Shown: positions 17,296 to 27,065, counted from the first letter of the stretch. The stretch is 64,000 nucleotides of DNA from Candidatus Poribacteria bacterium (GCA_026706025.1 JAPOZO010000031.1:41795-105794); one strand, 5' to 3'. Numbers and translations: made by a program. Notes: a model not told the origin generated them from the sequence alone.

Positions 17296-17808
17296 ATGAA
17301 AAAATCGAGACAACGCACGGATCGCAATCGCTGGGTACCTGTGCTGGCTGGGTTGCTTTTTTTGTCACTTATTATTGTCGGCATTGTATTTGAGAATAGG
17401 AGCCAAAAGAGTTCAGAACCTCGTATTTCTAAGCCAACCCCACAGTTTAAGGATGTAGAATCTCAAGTTAGCGAGCCTACTTATCAACCAACGGTCACAT
17501 CTATTTCGGCGGATAAACTTTATGAAGCGTATGACGCAAACGCTATTGATGCAGATATGACATACAAAGGCAGAACCATAAATATTTATGGAACAATAAA
17601 AAATATTGGGACCGATATTCTCAACCAACCTTATTTAGTTGTTGGAGGGAGCGGATTTCTTGATGGTGTTCAATGTATATTTCCTAAAGAGCAAATGTCT
17701 TCTCTTGCTAAATTATCAAAAAATCAGTACGTTCGTATCAGAGGCGAGGTCCAAGGCAAAGTGGTTGGTAATGTTTTAATGAAAAAATGCCTTTTGCTAC
17801 CAAACTAA
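17296..17808 (+). CDS. Membrane-anchored tRNA_anti-like OB-fold protein
   Basis: A 170-residue protein with an N-terminal membrane helix (VPVLAGLLFLSLIIVGIVF), a Ser/Pro-rich linker to about residue 70, and a C-terminal domain of the tRNA_anti-like OB-fold type (ISADKLYEAYDANAIDADMT, then YKGRTINIYGTI, then VQCIFPKEQ and YVRIRGEVQGK). Such domains occur in envelope proteins of unknown function. The GAGAGGTG Shine-Dalgarno supports the ATG at 17296. It stands alone with its own promoter. Confidence 0.72.
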   Translation: MKKSRQRTDRNRWVPVLAGLLFLSLIIVGIVFENRSQKSSEPRISKPTPQFKDVESQVSEPTYQPTVTSISADKLYEAYDANAIDADMTYKGRTINIYGTIKNIGTDILNQPYLVVGGSGFLDGVQCIFPKEQMSSLAKLSKNQYVRIRGEVQGKVVGNVLMKKCLLLPN

Positions 17809-18292
17809 TAATGACGAAATGAGCGATATAGCATAAGGCACGCCTTTTTCTTTTATAAAAAAAGACAAAGAAAAAATCGCGATAAATGACAAAACCGTGC
17901 TGACAAAGGGTTCTGATAATTTTCATAATGTCCTCGTTTCTGTCACTTCTTTATCCTCATGCCTCTCGTGTAAAATCCGCCCGTAATGCAAAATCGCCTA
18001 TTTTTGAGTTGAATTCTGTGTTTCATACGACTAAGTGTAGATCGCCAAGCATGTGTTTCGGTCGTACAGGCGTTTTTTAGCCGTTTCAAGTTTGAATTTT
18101 AGGTTATGTTCGTAGTAGTGCAATCTTGCGGTGTACTCGCCCAAATGTGCTCTGCATTATTGCACTACTTCGCAGCGAGAACACGCCCCAAACGGGCAAT
18201 AAATTGCCCTACTACAAACCACATTGTCTACTTCCAATTTCAAAATGGACAAAACACTATGCTTCTCGATCGCGCCGAATTGACCTTTGTCA
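17809..18292. other. Gene-free spacer with interspersed repeats
   Basis: About 480 bases without a credible gene. From about 18113 to 18226 it carries a mosaic repeat (GTAGTAGTGCAATCTTGCGG, TGTACTCGCCCAAATG, later GGGCAATAAATTGCCC, a hairpin). Its core is the reverse complement of the core of the element at 54539-54693. Open frames in this stretch only follow the repeat. Confidence 0.55.
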
Positions 18293-19135
18293 TCACGTGG
18301 TATTATTATCCAACGAATACGCACGGTTTCCACCCGGACCGCCACCAATTGCCCATGTGCCACGGAACAACGATTGGCGTTTCGGTGGCATCGTTTCGAT
18401 AATTTCGTGGCTCAGGTTCAGCCGATGCCACTGTGCCCAGATGGAGTTATAGCAATTGAAAACAGCGCACCGTGGATTCGATGGATTCGTCCAATCGTTG
18501 GCAGCATGGACGAGACTTTCCGTGAAGATGACAACAGAACCCGGTGGGCAGCTATAGTCATCCATCATCTCACGCATGCTCCCTTCCCACGGTGATTCGC
18601 CGATATTCGGACGATACTTGTCAGGACCGCCGTAGTTGAAATGCGCTTTATGGGATCCACTGAGGAAAGAGGTAGCACCTTGTCCTGCCTTCACCTCTTC
18701 AAGTTCCCAGACGACACGCGTTAGCCCCGCAAAAATCTTTTCACCGGCGACCTGATACCGCATCGCGTTCGCCTGCTGCGGTGGACGTACAACGTGCGGC
18801 AGCCCGTTATCGCCACGTTCCGACACAGTCCAACCGGGTTCTCGGACAGTAGTAAAAGACCCCTCACACCGAAATCCGTAGCAATCGTCGTGTTGTACAA
18901 AAGGGGCTTCGGACAGAATTTCATTTAGAACCCCTACAATTGCAGGATGGTCAAGGAGGTTCTGAAGTGCGCCTTGATAACTTTGTCTTGCACCCGCATA
19001 CACTTCTGCTTTCATCTCTTCGATTTCTGAGTCCGATAATATTGATGGCAATAAAATCCAACCCCGTAAATCGAAGAAAAACTTCTGTTCTGGGGTCATC
19101 GGCACGGGTTGATCATTAAACGTTTCTTTTGTCAT
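18293..19135 (-). CDS. Phytanoyl-CoA dioxygenase (PhyH) family protein
   Basis: A 280-residue member of the Fe(II)/2-oxoglutarate-dependent PhyH family. A typical N-terminal module (LRGWILLPSILSDSEIEEMK) precedes the double-stranded beta-helix, which ends with FTESLVHAANDWTNP, the likely distal His region, and the conserved Arg in NPRCAVFNCYN. I could not place an H-x-D pair with certainty. It is a tandem duplicate of the next gene, 33 bases away, with an AAGGAG site before the ATG. Substrates of bacterial PhyH proteins are mostly unknown. Confidence 0.85.
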   Translation of the reverse strand: MTKETFNDQPVPMTPEQKFFFDLRGWILLPSILSDSEIEEMKAEVYAGARQSYQGALQNLLDHPAIVGVLNEILSEAPFVQHDDCYGFRCEGSFTTVREPGWTVSERGDNGLPHVVRPPQQANAMRYQVAGEKIFAGLTRVVWELEEVKAGQGATSFLSGSHKAHFNYGGPDKYRPNIGESPWEGSMREMMDDYSCPPGSVVIFTESLVHAANDWTNPSNPRCAVFNCYNSIWAQWHRLNLSHEIIETMPPKRQSLFRGTWAIGGGPGGNRAYSLDNNTT

Positions 19136-19168
19136 GGATATCTCCTTGTAACTTGAAAAGTCTTTGAA

Positions 19169-20029
19169 TTATGTGGTGTTATTCTCCAGCGAATATGCAC
19201 GATTCCCACCGGGACCACCACCTATTGCCCAAGTGCCACGGAATAAAGATTGACGTTTCGGCGGCATCTTTTCTATGATTTCATGACTTAGATTCAGTCG
19301 AAACCATTGCGCCCATATTGAATTGTAACAATTAAACACAGCACAACGCGGATTGTCAGGGTTCGTCCAGTTGTTGGTAGCATGTACAACGCTCTCAGTA
19401 AAAATAAGCACCGACCCAGGCGGACAACTATAGTCCTCCATCATATCCTTTATCTTATTCTCCCAAGGGGATTCACTAATATTCGGACGGTATGGGTCCG
19501 GTCCACCATAGTCGAAATGCGCCTTATGAGACCCATTCAGAAAAGTCGTGCCCCCTTGTCCGGCTTTCACCTCTTCAAGTTCCCAAATCACACGTGTGAG
19601 TCCTGCGAATATCTTTCCACCGGCAACCTGATACCGCATCGCATTTGCTTGTTGTGGCGGTCGTACGACATGTGGCACCGCAGTACCCCTATCAGAAGCA
19701 GTGCTCCAGCCAGGTTTCCTGACCGTCGTAACCGAATTCTCACATCGAAAGCCGTAGCAATCGTCAAAGATAAATCGTTCATCAGCAAGGATTTCGTTGA
19801 GAATCCCTACAAGCGCAGGATGATCCAGTAAATTCTGGAGTGCTCCCTGATAACTATGTCTGGCACCCGCATAGACTTCCGCTTTCATCTCTTCGATTTC
19901 CGACGCTGATAATACCGATGGTAATAAAATCCAACCCCGTAAGTCGAAGAAAAACTTCTGTTCGGGTGTCATCAATTTCTCTCCGGGAGCCAATGGCATT
20001 GGATCATTAGAATTACGGACTTCTCGCAT
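19169..20029 (-). CDS. Phytanoyl-CoA dioxygenase (PhyH) family protein, tandem paralogue
   Basis: A 286-residue PhyH-family protein, collinear with the neighbouring copy over nearly all its length (shared strings include TPEQKFFFDLRGWILLPS and HVVRPPQQANAMRYQVAG). The ATG at 20029 is preferred over a TTG three codons upstream. The first copy has QHDDCYGFR where this one has FDDCYGFR, so the His at that place is not conserved. It is probably transcribed together with the glycosyltransferase upstream (20067) and the second PhyH downstream. Confidence 0.85.
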   Translation of the reverse strand: MREVRNSNDPMPLAPGEKLMTPEQKFFFDLRGWILLPSVLSASEIEEMKAEVYAGARHSYQGALQNLLDHPALVGILNEILADERFIFDDCYGFRCENSVTTVRKPGWSTASDRGTAVPHVVRPPQQANAMRYQVAGGKIFAGLTRVIWELEEVKAGQGGTTFLNGSHKAHFDYGGPDPYRPNISESPWENKIKDMMEDYSCPPGSVLIFTESVVHATNNWTNPDNPRCAVFNCYNSIWAQWFRLNLSHEIIEKMPPKRQSLFRGTWAIGGGPGGNRAYSLENNTT

Positions 20030-20066
20030 AATAACCAAATCCTTTTATGGACAAACTGTCCAAATA

Positions 20067-21815
20067 TTACAACGCCTGTTTCAATCCAGGCAAGAAATAA
20101 TCCTTAACGACAACCTCCCAACTCATCCGGGAAGCGATGTCGTAGCCTTCTCGCAGCATGTCCTCTACATCACGGGGTTTACGCGGCAAGCGTCCTAAAA
20201 GCTTCGCCGCGATGTCTCGGCTATTCTCCATTTCAATCGCGTTCCGTTCCGCTAAGCCAATGTGCAGCACATCATCCAACGATTTCGGCGGGATCTGTAG
20301 CTGCGTATAGTCGGCAACGACAATATTCGGGACTTCGCGGTTGTCGGTGGCACGTTGAATGAAACCGCAACATCCGCACACATTGCTAACGACACAAATC
20401 GCGCCGAAACTCAGCGGTTCCACTTGGGCGATTCCGAAGGGTTCATAAATAGACTGCCCAAACTCTGCATCACTTCCCTTACGGATGTCCATGAACTCCA
20501 TCTCTACCGGCATCCGTTTGCCGCAAGCGTCCTGGCTCCATCCAAACTGATTGACAAAGACGACTTTGATTGCCTTAGATTGTAGGTTGAAAGCCGAGAC
20601 ACCGTTGTTCAATTCGATTTCTGCGCCGACCAAATCCGGATAACCGATTTTATGGTACATGGGCCATCCGTAGGCTTCCTCCATTTCGTGAATGCTTTCG
20701 TTCGGTCTTCCTGTTGCAATTTCTGTGGAGAGGATGAACAGCACAGCGGTTTTATCGTTAGAAGCGAGGAGGTCATCAAGATGCATGAGCACCTGTAAAT
20801 CGCGCCACAAGCCTTTGCTTTTAACGAGCCGCGTTACGTGTGTAAAGACGTAATCGGGACGATAATCTAACAATGTTTTCGCATATTTTTGGAGCAGGGC
20901 TTTCGATGTTAACTTTTCTTGTAGACTCACCTCAAACGCCGGGATACCGTTATAAACAAGGTTAATCGGAAAATCCTCAAACGGTTTTGCCAAGAACCGG
21001 AGTTCGTCTACAACGAGATCTCCGACCGCAAAAATGGTATCACAAAGGTGTGATTTGTCAATCAAGGCGTGCTTGAAATACCAGAACGGATCGTCAAACA
21101 CATCGCGGATGGATTGTCCTTGCGCTTTTGCCTGATCTAAAGCGTTGTAAAAACGGACATCGTGGCCGGGATGCCCTTCAACAATCGGACGTATCGTTGC
21201 CACTTCGTGCGCGTAGAAGACGGTGCGCATGTTCTGCGCTTTTTCATTCTTCTTCCGTTCAATAAGCACTTTGAGCGCAAGGGGCATCCCCATGAATTCG
21301 TGCGAGACAACAAACACAGGGGTCGTTGTCTCTTCACCGATGATTGCCTGCAGTGCCGCATACGCGGGTTCGGCAAGACGGACGTATTCCTCAAATTCCC
21401 ATTCGCTTTCGTAACGATTTGATTCTATTTGGAAGTGTTCATAAAGCTGCCATTTGAATTGACCAGTCAGTGCTTCGTTGCTGCTGGAGACGTTCACCAA
21501 GATGACATCTGTGAGGATTGTAACTTTCTGACTTTTGTCCTCAAATTGTCGTTGTCCATAGACGAGTTCCACATGGTAGGTCTGCTCAATCTCACTAAGC
21601 ACCTTTGCGTGCGGTGTATCTATTATCCCACTGCTCGCGTGGTACAAGAGGGTATCTAATCCCCCTAAATCGGCACCCGAAAAGAGAGGACCCACGAGAA
21701 AAGTGCGCTCAATCGCTGCGTTGTAGCTGCGGGTTGTCAATAATCCTTCCAAAACTGCACCGATGCCCCCCATTTTTTGGATGGCTTCGTGTGTAACGTG
21801 AACAACAATGCTCAA
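20067..21815 (-). CDS. GT-B glycosyltransferase, glycogen/starch-synthase-like
   Basis: A 582-residue retaining GT-B glycosyltransferase. The N-terminus VTHEAIQKMGGIGAVLEGL has the Gly-rich loop that glycogen and starch synthases use in place of KxGGL. The C-terminal half has the GT4/GT5 E-x7-E region (SIYEPFGIAQVEPLSFGA). The surrounding glycogen genes suggest synthesis of an alpha-glucan from ADP-glucose. The start is set at a TTG at 21815 because CGAGGT lies six bases upstream; an ATG 13 codons earlier has no such site. It is divergent from the phosphorylase operon. Confidence 0.8.
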   Translation of the reverse strand: MSIVVHVTHEAIQKMGGIGAVLEGLLTTRSYNAAIERTFLVGPLFSGADLGGLDTLLYHASSGIIDTPHAKVLSEIEQTYHVELVYGQRQFEDKSQKVTILTDVILVNVSSSNEALTGQFKWQLYEHFQIESNRYESEWEFEEYVRLAEPAYAALQAIIGEETTTPVFVVSHEFMGMPLALKVLIERKKNEKAQNMRTVFYAHEVATIRPIVEGHPGHDVRFYNALDQAKAQGQSIRDVFDDPFWYFKHALIDKSHLCDTIFAVGDLVVDELRFLAKPFEDFPINLVYNGIPAFEVSLQEKLTSKALLQKYAKTLLDYRPDYVFTHVTRLVKSKGLWRDLQVLMHLDDLLASNDKTAVLFILSTEIATGRPNESIHEMEEAYGWPMYHKIGYPDLVGAEIELNNGVSAFNLQSKAIKVVFVNQFGWSQDACGKRMPVEMEFMDIRKGSDAEFGQSIYEPFGIAQVEPLSFGAICVVSNVCGCCGFIQRATDNREVPNIVVADYTQLQIPPKSLDDVLHIGLAERNAIEMENSRDIAAKLLGRLPRKPRDVEDMLREGYDIASRMSWEVVVKDYFLPGLKQAL

Positions 21816-21970
21816 ATTTTTACCTCGTTTAGCGTTTTTTATATAGGTCTGCAAGTAAAGTCCTAAAAGAATAAAAAGATAATAAGGACGGTTCAGGAAT
21901 CATATATCCGTTGCGAAATTATAACACAATGTTCAAATAGATGTCAAATTCGTGTCAGTGTCTATTACGC

Positions 21971-21999
21971 TTGACAACCCCACCGAAAGTAACTATAAT
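21971..21999 (+). promoter_or_regulatory. Perfect-consensus sigma-70 promoter of the phosphorylase operon
   Basis: TTGACA, 17-base spacer, TATAAT. Transcription would start near 22006 and leave a 120-base leader before the winged-helix gene. Confidence 0.87.
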
Positions 22000-22125
22000 A
22001 TATTCTCGAGCCTTGTGCGGCACCTTTTGATTTACTATAAGAAATTTTCGGCGTAAACTGTACAAGGCATAGGCTAAAATGTATTCAAAAAATCCCTCAA
22101 TTTTTATATGCTTTTGGAGGTAGCA

Positions 22126-22350
22126 ATGTTAGAAGATATTGGAAGCGTAGCGGGTGCTATCTGGCACTACCTTGAAGAAAATAGCGAAGCCACCGTTACC
22201 AAATTAACACGCGAACTCGGTGAGACCGAACGCACTGTTCTCATGGCGATCGGTTGGCTTGCCCGCGAAGGCAAATTAGATTTTGAAAAACGGAAACAGG
22301 GTACTTATATCACACTAAAAACACAACACTCAGACGCAGCAGCGGCATAG
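22126..22350 (+). CDS. Small winged-helix protein (DUF2582 type)
   Basis: A 74-residue protein with a single winged helix-turn-helix (IGSVAGAIWHYLEENSEATV, then TKLTRELGETERTVLMAIGW, then a KRKQGTYITL wing). The ATG at 22126 follows a strong GGAGGT site. It is the first gene of a two-gene operon with glycogen phosphorylase, 24 bases away, under a perfect-consensus promoter. Proteins of this family are small and often coded beside metabolic or stress genes; DNA binding and control of the downstream gene are inferred, not shown. Confidence 0.8.
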   Translation: MLEDIGSVAGAIWHYLEENSEATVTKLTRELGETERTVLMAIGWLAREGKLDFEKRKQGTYITLKTQHSDAAAA

Positions 22351-22374
22351 ATCTCGGAAGGAGAACGGAATTAA

Positions 22375-24972
22375 ATGAAGCCACTTCACCAACTCACAGT
22401 GGTGCCTACCTTACCCGCGAATCTTGAACCCCTGCGTGAACTTGCTTTAAACCTATGGTGGACCTGGGATCGCGAAGCATTGGATCTGTTTCATCATCTC
22501 GATGCGGAATTGTGGGAAAAAACCTATCATAACCCCGTCGCAATGCTCGGTCAGATCTCACAAGAACGGTTGGAGACGACTTCAAAAAACAGCGTGTTCC
22601 TCGCACGGCTTGAGGTCATCCACAAGAAGTTTAGAGAATACCATAAAACCCCTTCATGGTTTGAGACAAATTACAAAGATGATACACTCAAGAACCTACA
22701 AATTGCCTATTTTTCAATGGAGTATGGCTTGACGGAGTGCATGCCGCTCTACTCTGGCGGTTTAGGGGTCTTAGCAGGCGACCATCTAAAATCCACGAGT
22801 TACTTAGGACTCCCTTTCGTCGCAGTTGGGCTGCTCTATCAGCACGGCTACTTCCGCCAGACCCTTACCGCCGATGGCTGGCAGATGGCGGATTACCCCA
22901 CCAATGACTTTTACAATATGCCAATTCAGCCAGCGACACTCGCTGATGGGGCCCCGCTTTTCGTCGAAGTCGAATATCCAGAAGGCAAAGCGATCGCTAA
23001 AGTCTGGTGTGCCCAGGTCGGGCGCATTTCGCTGTATCTGCTGGATACAAATATCCCCGAAAACCAGAACGAAGAGTTGCGGAGTATCACGGATTACCTA
23101 TATGGTGGTGATGAGCGCCTCCGTATCAAACAGGAAATTCTGCTCGGTATTGGTGGCTATCGTGCCTTAACAGCACTCGGCATCCAACCAACCGTTTGCC
23201 ACATGAATGAGGGGCACGCCGCGTTTCTCGCGATTGAGCGTATCCGGCAGATGATGTCGCAGACAGGTATCCGTTTTGAAGAAGCCTGCGAAGCGACAAA
23301 GGCAGGAAATATCTTCACGACACATACGCCTGTTCCGGCTGGCATCGACTGGTTTCCGCCCGATTTAGTCAACCACTACTTCAGCAGTTATTACCGTGAA
23401 CTCGGTGTCTCCATGGATACCTTTCTCGGTCTCGGTAGAACGAATCCGTTGAACACGCATAGTGAATTCAGCCCCGCGCTTCTTGCCCTTCGGCTCTCCG
23501 CAATGTGCAACGGCGTGAGCCAACTGCACGGAGAGGTTGCCCGTGAGATGTGGAAAGACCTCTGGCCCGGTACGCCTGTACATGAGGTGCCTATTGGTGC
23601 GATTACGAACGGCATTCACACGCGTTCATGGGTCTCTGGCGATATGCAGAGCCTTTTTGACAGATACCTTGGACCTCGTTGGATAGTCGAACTCACGAAT
23701 CAAGCAGTGTGGACACAAATCTCGCAAATACCGGACTCCGAACTGTGGCGAACCCACGAACGAAGGCGTGAGCGTCTGATTACATTCGCTCGTCAACGGC
23801 AGGAACAGAAGCAGGCACTCGGCGGCAGCATTTCCAAGCGTCCGCAAGAGAGTGACACCATGGCAACGAAAACACTCAATTCAGCGGCGTTGACGATTGG
23901 CTTTGCGCGTCGGTTTGCGACTTATAAACGCGCGACCTTACTGTTCCATGATGTTGATCGGCTTGATAAGATTCTCAACCACCCGGAACGTTCTGTTCAA
24001 CTGATTTTCGCGGGGAAAGCGCATCCACATGACTATGAGGGAAAATTGCTTATCCAGCGTATCGCTCGGATCGCTGCGGAACCGCGATTTTATCATAAAA
24101 TCGTCTTCATCGAAAATTACGATATTTGTGTCGGACGTTATCTCGTTGAAGGTGTTGATGTGTGGCTTAACAACCCGTTACGTCCAAATGAAGCGAGCGG
24201 TACGAGCGGTATGAAGGCTGCAGCGAACGGGGTGCTGAATCTCAGCATCGCAGACGGCTGGTGGGCTGAGGCAAATCATCTGGGCGGTGGGTGGACGATT
24301 GACACGGGCCCCGTTATAGAGGATTCCAAATCCACCAATAAAGCGCACGCGAATGCCATCTATGATCTCCTTGAAAACGAGATTGTGCCGCTTTTCTACC
24401 AACGTAACTCCGTTGACGATGTTCCGCATGAATGGGTCGCACGGATGAAGACTGCAATGCAGAATCTCGCACCTATTTTCAATACAAAACGGATGGTGTC
24501 AGAATACGCAGAGCAGTTATATTTTCCGGCACATCGGCGTTGGCAAGAACTCAATGCATCCGAGACGAAGCGTAGCATCGCCTTAGCGCGTTGGAAAAGT
24601 CATATCCGAGACCATTGGAGCGACCTTCGAGTTGAGGAAAAGCGGACGGATGCGAAAACCACTGCCGCGCAAAACGCTGAGCTTGGGGTGGGTGAGTCAA
24701 CAACAGTGAAAGCCGTCGTCCGAACCGACGTGCTGTTTCCTCACGAACTCGCCGTGCAAATCTATCACGGTGTATTAGATGAAGCAGGCGAAATTCACAA
24801 TGGAACTGTGAGTCCAATGGCGTATAAAGACGACCTCGGGGGCGGTACTTACCTTTTTGAAGGGACGCTGACCTTGAAACAGACAGGCTTGCACGGCTAT
24901 ACTGTGCGCGCCTTGCCCAACCATGAGGATCTGCAATCTCCACACGAACTTGGGTTAGTGACGTGGGCTTAA
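22375..24972 (+). CDS. glgP: Alpha-glucan (glycogen) phosphorylase, short GT35 form with DUF3417
   Basis: An 865-residue phosphorylase releasing glucose-1-phosphate from glycogen. The N-terminal domain (LALNLWWTWDREALDLFHHL) is the DUF3417 module of the archaeal/Thermus-type enzymes. The GT35 core follows (FSMEYGLTECMPLYSGGLGV, HMNEGHAAF, VWLNNPLRPNEASGTSGMKA). The Lys in GTSGMKAAANG is the pyridoxal-phosphate site. The C-terminal ~120 residues form an extra domain found in these enzymes. An AGGAG site precedes the ATG. It provides the breakdown arm opposite to glgC, glgB and the synthase-like protein nearby. Confidence 0.94.
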   Translation: MKPLHQLTVVPTLPANLEPLRELALNLWWTWDREALDLFHHLDAELWEKTYHNPVAMLGQISQERLETTSKNSVFLARLEVIHKKFREYHKTPSWFETNYKDDTLKNLQIAYFSMEYGLTECMPLYSGGLGVLAGDHLKSTSYLGLPFVAVGLLYQHGYFRQTLTADGWQMADYPTNDFYNMPIQPATLADGAPLFVEVEYPEGKAIAKVWCAQVGRISLYLLDTNIPENQNEELRSITDYLYGGDERLRIKQEILLGIGGYRALTALGIQPTVCHMNEGHAAFLAIERIRQMMSQTGIRFEEACEATKAGNIFTTHTPVPAGIDWFPPDLVNHYFSSYYRELGVSMDTFLGLGRTNPLNTHSEFSPALLALRLSAMCNGVSQLHGEVAREMWKDLWPGTPVHEVPIGAITNGIHTRSWVSGDMQSLFDRYLGPRWIVELTNQAVWTQISQIPDSELWRTHERRRERLITFARQRQEQKQALGGSISKRPQESDTMATKTLNSAALTIGFARRFATYKRATLLFHDVDRLDKILNHPERSVQLIFAGKAHPHDYEGKLLIQRIARIAAEPRFYHKIVFIENYDICVGRYLVEGVDVWLNNPLRPNEASGTSGMKAAANGVLNLSIADGWWAEANHLGGGWTIDTGPVIEDSKSTNKAHANAIYDLLENEIVPLFYQRNSVDDVPHEWVARMKTAMQNLAPIFNTKRMVSEYAEQLYFPAHRRWQELNASETKRSIALARWKSHIRDHWSDLRVEEKRTDAKTTAAQNAELGVGESTTVKAVVRTDVLFPHELAVQIYHGVLDEAGEIHNGTVSPMAYKDDLGGGTYLFEGTLTLKQTGLHGYTVRALPNHEDLQSPHELGLVTWA

Positions 24973-25014
24973 CGGTATACCTTCCATCTTTTGGGCGGGA
25001 GGGTTGCTTTTGCG

Positions 25015-25043
25015 TTGCTGAAAACCATTTTTAAGCGTATAAT
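25015..25043 (+). promoter_or_regulatory. Candidate sigma-70 promoter of hisB-glgC
   Basis: TTGCTG, 17-base spacer, TATAAT. The 140-base leader that follows contains a strong hairpin at 25126-25152 (CCGTTTTCT / AGAAAACGG) without a T-run, 30 bases before the hisB start. Confidence 0.7.
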
Positions 25044-25182
25044 AGTTAAGTAAGACACCTGTGTACTCGTGTCTCGAAAAAAGAGAGATTTCCTAACTTC
25101 GTAAAGCGTTCCCTTTAACGAAAACCCGTTTTCTGACAACGGAAGAAAACGGAGCAGAAAGGCCCATAGTTAAAAAATCGGT

Positions 25183-25770
25183 ATGGACAGAAAAGTAGCA
25201 ATTGCCCGCGAAACAGCAGAGACCCGCATCCAGCTCAGTCTTGACCTCGACGGAACAGGGGCATCCACTATTAATACGGGTGTCGGATTCTTGGATCACA
25301 TGTTAGAACTCTTTGCCAAACACGGGTTCTTTGACCTTGAGATTGAGGCAAAGGGTGATTTACATGTAGATGCACATCATACGACGGAGGATGTCGGCAT
25401 CTGCCTTGGACAAGCCCTCCAAAAAGCAGTACTTGACAAAGCGGGGATGCAACGGTTCGGCAGTTTTAGCGTTCCGATGTATGAATCCCTCGCCAAAGTT
25501 GACTTGGATGTCTGCGGACGGCCTTACCTCCACTTTGAGACACCGCTGAGTTCCGGGAAAGTCGGTGATTTCGATATTGAACTCGCCGAAGAATTTTTTC
25601 ACGGATTTGTGAACCATAGCGGTACAACCTTGCACATCAACGTCCCGTACGGCACGAATCAACACCACATCATTGAAGCCATCTTTAAGGCGGTTGCGAA
25701 GGCGTTGCATATTGCAACACGCCTTGATGAAAATATCACGGGTGTACTGTCCACTAAAGGGAGTTTATAG
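25183..25770 (+). CDS. hisB: Imidazoleglycerol-phosphate dehydratase
   Basis: A 195-residue monofunctional HisB, the sixth step of histidine synthesis. The manganese-binding repeats are visible as VGFLDHMLELFAKHG, DAHHTTEDVGICLG, EEFFHGFVNHSG and NQHHIIEAIFKAVAK. Length and ending (GVLSTKGSL) match the family closely. It stands apart from other his genes and shares a transcript with glgC, whose start lies two bases after its stop codon. This pairing of histidine and glycogen genes is unusual. The Shine-Dalgarno is weak. Confidence 0.96.
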   Translation: MDRKVAIARETAETRIQLSLDLDGTGASTINTGVGFLDHMLELFAKHGFFDLEIEAKGDLHVDAHHTTEDVGICLGQALQKAVLDKAGMQRFGSFSVPMYESLAKVDLDVCGRPYLHFETPLSSGKVGDFDIELAEEFFHGFVNHSGTTLHINVPYGTNQHHIIEAIFKAVAKALHIATRLDENITGVLSTKGSL

Positions 25771-25772
25771 TA

Positions 25773-27065
25773 ATGAGTAACGGGAGCGTTATTGCGGTTA
25801 TTCTTGGCGGCGGTCGCGGCACACGGCTATTTCCACTGACACGAGATCGAGCGAAACCGAGTGTCCCGATTGCAGGCAAATTTCGACTGGTGGACATACC
25901 AATTAGCAATTGCCTCCATTCAGGATTGGAAAAAATCTATGTTTTGACGCAATTCAACTCTGTCTCCTTGAATCGACATATTGCACAAACGTATCGCTTT
26001 GATACCTATCGCCGCGGATTCGTCCAAATTCTCGCAGCGCAACAGACGCTGATGGGCGAAGAGTGGTATCAAGGAACAGCGGATGCCATCAAGCACAATG
26101 AACCTTATATTCTCAACCCTCGCTTCAAAGACGACCATGTTCTCATCCTTGCCGGTGACCATCTCTATCGGATGGATTATCAAAAAATGTTGGCTGTTCA
26201 CACTGAATCCAATGCGGACATCACAGTCTCTGTTATCCCGGTGGAGAAAGAGGTCACGAGCGGACTCGGCATTCTCCAAGCAGATGCGAATGGACGTATC
26301 GTTGATTTCGTTGAAAAACCGCAAACGGAGGATGAACTTCAGCGGCTGCGCGTTGAACCTGAGGTCTTTACATCACGGGACATTGAACCACAAGGAAGGG
26401 AATACATCGCTTCAATGGGGATCTATATTTTTAATCGTGAGGTCTTACAAGAGGTGCTTCGAGATGAATCAAATGTAGACTTCGGTAAGGATATTATTCC
26501 AAAGAGCATTCAGGCGCGTACGGTCTCAGCCTATTTTTTCGATGGCTATTGGGAGGATATTGGTACGATCCACGCTTTCTATTCGGCAAATATAGCACTC
26601 ACGGATGCTACACCGGCGTTCAACTTCTACGATGAACAGGCACCGATTTATACCAACCGTCGGCACCTACCAAGCACGAAAGTCAACAGCAGTAGTGTCC
26701 GTTCATCGATTCTTGCCGAAGGTTCTATCATTGATGATTCTGAACTCGATAGAACGATTGTCGGCATCCGAAGTATCATCTCCGGTGGCAGTCGAATTTA
26801 CCAGTCTATACTTATGGGAGCAGATTACTATGAGTCAGATGTATCGCGAGTGGAGCATGAAAAGTCAGGTATTCCTAATGTCGGTATTGGACGCAATTGC
26901 CTGATCCAGAATGCAATTATTGACAAAAATGCGCGTATCGGTGATAATTCAGTACTTGTAAACCGAGACGGAATTGACAACTACGATGGTGAAGACTACT
27001 ACATTCGGGATGGTATTGTGATTGTTCCAAAAGACGCGACGATCCCTCCCGAAACCGTCGTCTAA
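25773..27065 (+). CDS. glgC: Glucose-1-phosphate adenylyltransferase (ADP-glucose pyrophosphorylase)
   Basis: A 430-residue enzyme making ADP-glucose, the donor for glycogen. The nucleotide-binding start VILGGGRGTRLFPLTRDRAKPSVP, the YQGTADA motif, LAGDHLYRMDY and the VEKP active-site segment are present. The C-terminal left-handed beta-helix (residues ~300-430) carries the usual hexapeptide pattern. Translation is probably coupled to hisB; the AGGGAG site lies inside the hisB end. The spacing and regular length indicate an intact gene. Confidence 0.96.
   Translation: MSNGSVIAVILGGGRGTRLFPLTRDRAKPSVPIAGKFRLVDIPISNCLHSGLEKIYVLTQFNSVSLNRHIAQTYRFDTYRRGFVQILAAQQTLMGEEWYQGTADAIKHNEPYILNPRFKDDHVLILAGDHLYRMDYQKMLAVHTESNADITVSVIPVEKEVTSGLGILQADANGRIVDFVEKPQTEDELQRLRVEPEVFTSRDIEPQGREYIASMGIYIFNREVLQEVLRDESNVDFGKDIIPKSIQARTVSAYFFDGYWEDIGTIHAFYSANIALTDATPAFNFYDEQAPIYTNRRHLPSTKVNSSSVRSSILAEGSIIDDSELDRTIVGIRSIISGGSRIYQSILMGADYYESDVSRVEHEKSGIPNVGIGRNCLIQNAIIDKNARIGDNSVLVNRDGIDNYDGEDYYIRDGIVIVPKDATIPPETVV

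Noticed and set aside
18106..18452. Two overlapping plus-strand frames near the PhyH pair
   Set aside because: They start inside interspersed repeat DNA and run antisense into the PhyH gene.
25126..25152. Hairpin before hisB as a his-type attenuator
   Set aside because: No T-run follows and no leader peptide with His codons was found, so attenuation is not supported.
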